Origin: Norana najaformis
Taxonomy: Eukaryota > Annelida > Clitellata > Crassiclitellata > Hormogastridae
Reading direction: 5' to 3'
DNA length: 64,000 nucleotides
NCBI GenBank assembly: GCA_964023275.1
Contig: OZ029919.1
Coordinates: forward strand, 7,106,903-7,170,902
A model generated the notes under the pieces. It made no database searches. It was not told the origin of the DNA and saw only the letters and a list, made by a program, of their open reading frames with translations. How positions within the stretch are numbered: the first letter of the stretch is position 1; the number at the start of each line of letters is the position of its first letter. The position numbers were made by a program, and so were the translations under genes. Shown here in pieces: positions 59,280-64,000 of the stretch.

Positions 59280-59560
59280 AGTTGATTGATTTGTTCTCTT
59301 GAATCATTCAGTCAATCATTTCATTCACTGATTGATGCATTGATTGATTGGCTGGCTTGTTTGATTGGCGAGTGGGTTTGGCTGAGCAGGTGTTTAACTG
59401 GGAGGTTGGTCAGTGAATTTGGAGTGAGCAAGCATGTGAGGAAAAAAGTGAGAGCCTACTTGACTCGTTAATCAAGTGAGTGAGTGATTTGTATGATTGA
59501 TACGGCTTGAATGATTGATACAGTGAGATATGCACTGATTGATTGAGGACGGCCACTGCA
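59280..59560. repeat. TGAT-rich low-complexity tract
   Basis: gattgattgattg words with ggct and gagt interruptions. The 61-codon frame is not a gene. An aataaa at about 59585 lies just to the right. Confidence 0.6.
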
Positions 59561-60170
59561 TTGGAAACTAGTAACTTCCAGTAAATAAATTTAAAAATTT
59601 GCCTCAGATGAATATTTGAATTATTCTTCCTCTTTATTGCTTAAATATTTTAATTAGCCTTTTAGCTTAATTTTACCATACATTAGAAAATCCTTTAGAC
59701 TTTGCATAATTGAATTTGCCTATCTAGCCCTATATAGGTTGTACACTCTCCAGACAGTGAGCTTTTCAAAAGGTTTTCATACTATGGCATGCTAAAAGAT
59801 ATTAATTGCTTCAAGATTATTAATGATTTTATATGCATAAAGATAACATCGGCAGATTGAGCTGCTGCTCTGTGAGCCGTGTGGAGCTGTTAACGCTATT
59901 GATAATTTTTGATTGAACAACCAAAATTGTTTAAAAAATCCTGGCTTGACAGCTGATAAACGCAACTTGTATACCGTTTAGAAAAAAGAATGCATTAAAG
60001 CTTGTGCTGATAATGAATGCAGTGGGTGAGAAAATGCTGCGGAGGTGCGGTATTAGTCGGATGAGCCGGTCTTCTGGTCCGTTGCTATTCCAGGATTATG
60101 CACTTAGTGTTCATGCAATTGTGGATTTAAACTTTGCCATTGAGGAAGGTTTGAGTGAGTTGTCATTATG

Positions 60171-60240
60171 TGCTCTCAAGAGGTTCATAAAAGCGCTATA
60201 TAAATATTTGTCATGTATACCTATACACACCGGTACGTAC
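60171..60240 (+). mobile_element. Retroelement 3' tail
   Basis: gtgctctcaagaggttcata, aaagcgctatataaatattt, then ACAT-like words. About 160 bases to the right, a frame at 60362 shows SWNSLPKDI, reminiscent of the LINE terminus but too short to assign. Confidence 0.5.
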
Positions 60241-60444
60241 CTATGCACCTATGTGTTAACATTACAAATCAAATCTGATCTCCAATTACATTTCTTGACG
60301 TCATATCCCGTCACATTAGCTTGCCAGTTAGGATAGCACAGTAACACAGCAAATGCGATCGTGGAACAGTCTTCCCAAAGACATTTCAATGCAATTGTTT
60401 CTTAATAATGCAGATGTCAATCCTGGCACGAAAAACGACCGATT

Positions 60445-60715
60445 AACTTACCCTACCTTAGCTCACATTACCTTACCTCAGATTTCCTTACATTACTGTG
60501 CCTTACCTCACATTAGCTTGCCTTTCATTTCCTCGCATTATCTTACGTCTCATCTCCTTACCTTACATTACCCTGCCTTACCTCACGTAACCTTACTTTA
60601 CCTTCCCTCAGATTTCCTTACCTTACCTTACATTACCCTGCCATACCTTATCATACCTCACAATGCCCTATCTTCCCTTACAATACCTTACCTTACCAAG
60701 CCTTACCTTACATTG
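60445..60715. repeat. TTACC-type degenerate repeat
   Basis: About 270 bases of ccttaccttacattaccctg units without fixed length, as at 23530 and 23905. The 123-codon T/L/P/Y-rich frame is an artefact. Confidence 0.85.
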
Positions 60716-61129
60716 CTTTGCTAGCGAGAAGCAGCTGGCCTTTGACTTTGCCGTGATCGGAACAGTTAGTCCTTTGCGTCTGCGCCTGAGTTATCGTGTA
60801 ATGCCATGCTCTTATAAGAAACATAACACAATAACGATCGGTCTAACAGGCTTCTACTCTGTTAGTCCCTCATTTATCAGACGATCGCGTCGTACCCGGT
60901 CAAAGCGTCGGCCCTGCTCCTTTTTCCAAGTTCTTTGTTCACGCCGCGTGGTGTTGATAAAGAGTAGTAATGATCACCTGAATAATTCATCGTCCTTCGC
61001 GGAAACGTTACGACGAATATCGTCAGATTTCTATGTAAGGACTTCGGAAAAATATCACAGCTGGCAATGAATCTTGCGATTTTTAAATAGTTATAGGACG
61101 GGTGTGTGGTGGCATATAATGTTTGCGTG

Positions 61130-61235
61130 CATGTATGGTATGTGTGTATGAAGGTATGTATGTATGTATGTATGTGTATGTATGTGTATATATGTATGTA
61201 TATATATGTGTGTGTATGTATGTATGTATGTATTT
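61130..61235. repeat. TATG microsatellite
   Basis: TATG units with GTGT and ATAT interruptions, followed by tttataagtgattcaaattc. Sequence from 61240 to 61630 is AT-rich and unremarkable. Confidence 0.9.
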
Positions 61236-61740
61236 ATAAGTGATTCAAATTCAGTTGAGGCATGCTTAGATTGTTAATTAATAAACTTGGATTGCCACAG
61301 ATTTAAAATTAAAATTGATTCAAATCCAATTTAGAATGTCTTATGAAATCTTAAAACAGAAATTCATAAAGTAATTATATTACAGTAGAAATTAATTTAT
61401 TATGGATAATTTTTAAGTAGACTAGTTGCATTTCATTTATAGAGATTAATTAAATTAATTAAGGTTAATCTTGGTTAGACCAGCACTTTATTAAATTAGT
61501 TTGAATGAAATTCAACAATTAATTTAGTTCAAATTAAAACTTAACGTTGCTCAGATTAGAAATAAACTGTGATTCGACCTGCAATTAATTTTGAATGAAT
61601 TAGTGAAAGTTGAAACCAAAATTTAGGTTTGATCAGTTAAAGTACAGTAGAAACTGAATATACTGCTGCAAAATCTCTCTTGAACAGAGGCTATAGAAAG
61701 TTGTAATTACAATTACAAGTATCGTAACTTCGCCACTTCC

Positions 61741-61845
61741 TTTACTGGGGTGGTGCCAGTCCCAAGCCTGGATAAAGGAGGAGGCCGACGTCAATAGCCT
61801 TTGATGCCATAAGAAGTCGTTAAACATTGGAAACTACCACTACAG
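61741..61845 (+). mobile_element. RTE-like LINE 3'-end fragment
   Basis: ggggtggtgccagtcccaag, cctggataaaggaggaggcc, then gtcgttaaacattgg. The 45985-46062 fragment shows the same order on the other strand, including cgtcgttaaacat. Confidence 0.5.
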
Positions 61846-62514
61846 GTATCATAGGAATGTGTTGTGTATTGTGACGCTGGTTCCAGTAGTCATCAGTGTA
61901 ATGTAATGTGTTACTGATGTAACGTAATCATAATTTATTTAGTAGCGCCAAGAAGATTGAACGACTCAGATGCGCTTTGGAGTGAGCTGTGGCATACTGC
62001 GGTCGATGCATTGAAGAACAAAAGAATTCTTTGGCATAAGTTAATTATGGAGATGTTACCTTAAGCATTTCGTGGTATGGCAGCCCGCCTCGACCCCGTC
62101 CTCCTCCTCCTCCTCCTCCTCCTCATCCTGCTGCTGCTTCTGCGTGTCCTCTGGCTGCTGATGGATGGCTTGTCGCAGGTGGTCGCCGACTCACTCTCGG
62201 GGCTTGGAATGGAAACTGACAGGAAGCCATTTGCATCATTTATGGCAAATCTGATTAACTAATAAGAAATTTCTGTCATGAATATTTTAAGTGACGACCG
62301 GGAACGGATGGGGCGAGGGGGGAGGGATGGAGGGAAAGGAAGGAGAAGGAGGGAGGCAGGGATGCAGAGCTTGAGTTGTGTGACCATCATCATTGCTTGT
62401 CGCAATCGTCAACTTTGCATTTTCTTATCTCCAGAAGCAGCACATTCAACAGACATTCACTCGATCGAGAGAAAATCATTGAAGTATAGTCGGAGTGCTT
62501 TTGTATGTATCTAG

Positions 62515-62790
62515 GTACATACGTACTCAACCTAAGTAGGTGTGTACTCAACATTGAAATATTGAATTACTTTACATCAAGATGCAAACGTACACAACAT
62601 CTCTACTTACATACTTAACTCTGCATACCTACTTAACCTAGACAAATATATACTCAACCTAGACACATTCATACTCAGTATCTTGGTAATACATATGCTA
62701 CTTTTAGTACATAATATACTAAACATCTTGATACTTAAATACTCGACATCTAGATACATACACACTTAAGTTTAGGTACATACATACTTT
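62515..62790. repeat. Degenerate ACATACTCAACCTAG repeat
   Basis: Roughly 15-30 base units with words such as acatacttaac, tactcaacctaga and gatacatacaca. It abuts the SINE at 62806. Confidence 0.6.
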
Positions 62791-62805
62791 CAAGGCACTA
62801 GAGTT

Positions 62806-62998
62806 TTGTAGCGCCTTTTAACGACCTCTCGTAAATTCGGTTGAGTTCTCTGCCCGAAGGCAGGTCTATTGGCTTTATGCCACATTTGTGGGTGAGCAAC
62901 TTGTCCAAGGTCGCTACGCAGTGGCGTGAGGCAGATTCGAACTCGCGACCCTCTGGTTACGAGGTATAGACCATACCACTACACCACCGCATCCCACT
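62806..62998 (-). mobile_element. tRNA-derived SINE in the protocadherin intron
   Basis: On the minus strand the head is gggatgcggtggtgtagtgg (A box tggtgtagtgg) with B box cgcgagttcgaatctgcct. Next comes the CORE-like gcgaccttggacaagttgct, and the element ends gaggtcgttaaaaggcgcta. A 70-base tRNA-like head can be drawn, but the acceptor stem does not pair. No clear target duplication was found. The head resembles that of family F; the body differs. Confidence 0.75.
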
Positions 62999-63135
62999 TT
63001 AAATGCATTCCCACAAGTGGGGGTGGATTTATAGGTAAGGTTAAATTAATTATCATGTGCTTCAACAGTTAGCAGTAGGCAGACTCTTGTGCAGCTGATA
63101 GTCATTGTCTTTTAACCTGGATAATGTTGCTTCAG

Positions 63136-63351
63136 AATCCACAAGCTTCTAATTCGATGATGAGGAACAATTCTTCAACAAAATCGTATTCGAGTGCAGG
63201 ACCTCAACCGTCTCAATCGTCGAGTATTTCGAAGTTTGCCAGAGGCGACTACCACGGAAGCCAGACGGTTCCTCTGCTTCAGCAAAGCAAAGAAGCTGAG
63301 GCAAGTTGCTATCATCACAACCGAAGACTATCCAGTGCTAGTGTTGCCCAG
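63136..63351 (+). CDS. Protocadherin cytoplasmic exon 2
   Basis: A 216-base exon of 72 codons is bounded by cttcag| at 63135 and gcccag|gtcagt at 63351/63352. Both borders are phase 0, the same phase as the donor at 58899, so the reading frame joins directly: ...CYNPCVVQ then NPQASNSMMR. The product is a serine-, asparagine- and glutamine-rich, probably unstructured tail segment with KFARGDYHGS and VPLLQQSKE. It is the expected composition of a cytoplasmic protocadherin tail, although no named motif was recognised. If the donor at 63352 is not used, the frame continues for 23 more codons to a stop at 63421-63423, so this could be the last coding exon. If it is used, further exons lie outside the window. 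Confidence 0.65.
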
Positions 63352-63807
63352 GTCAGTGCAACAGGGCAACAGCATATCTCTGCAAGTGTTGTGGGTTCAA
63401 ATCTCAACCAGGCAGAAATTTAAATTTCGCAGATATTTTGTCCTAAGTAAGTAAGTAAAGTCTTCAAGGGCCATTAGTCGAACGTAGCAGTTGCTCGTTA
63501 TTTGCAGAGCTGTTCTTCTATGATAGCTACAGTCAGTCAGTAAGTAATTTCTAATAGCCTATAGTTGAACTTAGCAGCATGGCTTATTTCCTTTTCTTTG
63601 TCAAGTCCATGAGTCATATACATATTACTAAATTGAAGATCCTTTATAATTGAAGGTCCAGATAAGCATAACAGAATTTAAGATCCTTTTTGGAAACTTT
63701 CAACAGCAACGTAATGAGAAAGATTAATAGATCTGTTCCAGAAATTCTGCAGGTCTTATCTGACTGATTACGAATACGTATTACAATTAAAGATCATCAC
63801 AATGATG

Positions 63808-63858
63808 CAAGGCCTTTGATATCGCCTTGAAAGGTGCTATATAAATGTCCAGATGCAC
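63808..63858 (+). mobile_element. Retroelement 3' tail
   Basis: gcctttgatatcgccttgaa, aggtgctatataaatgtcca, gatgca: the common tail word followed by a short decayed run. Confidence 0.5.
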
Positions 63859-63863
63859 TGGAA

Positions 63864-64000
63864 GCTGCTTACAACAGTCCCTGTGGGAGCCACATCAAGT
63901 ACTGCTTGTAAAAGTACCTGTGGGAGCCACATCAAGTACTGCTTATAACAGTATATGTGGGAGTCACATCAAGTACTGCTTGTAAAAGTACCTGTGGGAG
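63864..64000. repeat. 37-bp tandem repeat running off the right edge
   Basis: The unit is gtacctgtgggagccacatc, aagtactgcttgtaaaa. At least 3.5 copies are visible, with few changes. It begins directly after the retroelement tail. The array continues beyond the window. Confidence 0.95.

Larger units (their letters stand above)
58900..63135 (+). other. Intron between protocadherin exons
   Basis: It begins gtaact and ends ttttaacctggataatgttg, cttcag. It holds TGAT-rich sequence (59280-59560), retroelement tails (60171-60240), TTACC repeats (60445-60715), a TATG array (61140-61235), an RTE-like fragment (61741-61845), CTC and GGA runs (62095-62125, 62310-62355), ACAT-like words (62515-62790) and a tRNA-derived SINE (62806-62998). 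If unspliced, the frame reads on for 31 codons to a stop at 58993-58995. Confidence 0.75.

Noticed and set aside
60362..60400. LINE fragment based on SWNSLPKDI
   Set aside because: The motif is nine residues with no supporting flanking segments. Chance cannot be excluded.
62806..62998. Functional tRNA gene
   Set aside because: The A and B boxes are good, but the acceptor stem does not pair and a SINE body follows.

Overview
This is eukaryotic, animal-type DNA: long non-coding stretches, phase-consistent introns, tRNA-derived SINEs, 3' ends of L2/CR1-group LINEs, a hAT-type transposase relic, and very dense microsatellites and minisatellites. The one clear gene is a protocadherin, which restricts the source to a metazoan. 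The repeat style (CORE-like SINEs, 'ggcgctatataaa' retroelement tails, long TATG/ACAT, TCTG and CCTG arrays) suggests a bilaterian invertebrate, probably marine. I cannot name the species. No rRNA gene, CRISPR array, prokaryotic operon or intact tRNA gene was recognised.

Layout. 0-9 kb: decayed retroelement 3' ends, a (CA)42 tract inside inverted repeats, GAT/CAT and ATAC arrays, and at 6.99-7.49 kb a broken hAT/TTF-type transposase cut by a LINE end. 9-25 kb: a CORE-like SINE, a diverged pair of long repeats (10.5-11.1 and 20.0-20.85 kb), a 52-bp repeat, a long pyrimidine tract and a 300-bp TATG array. 25-36 kb: a compound TATG array, a LINE 3' end, a 29-bp minisatellite of 38 units with a duplicated 16-unit block, a SINE with a perfect 12-bp target duplication, a (TA)47 tract, a decayed reverse-transcriptase C-terminus and a 47-bp satellite of 21 units. 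36-49 kb: GT-, GACA- and CTGT-type arrays, two more CORE-like SINEs, (CCTG)64(TCTG)12, and several SINE and LINE fragments.

48.9-64 kb is the gene domain. A CpG-rich segment with a GC box, an inverted CCAAT box and a consensus splice donor (48.9-49.19 kb) may be the promoter and untranslated first exon. One large exon (56023-58899) encodes a signal peptide, seven cadherin repeats, one membrane segment and the proximal cytoplasmic tail. After an intron of about 4.2 kb, a second cytoplasmic exon (63136-63351) continues in the same phase. The gene may run past the right edge.

Most other open frames are translations of simple repeats and are not genes. The main observations are the two-exon protocadherin, the higher-order minisatellite, the association of tetranucleotide arrays with retroelement tails, and several small repeat families that may be undescribed.
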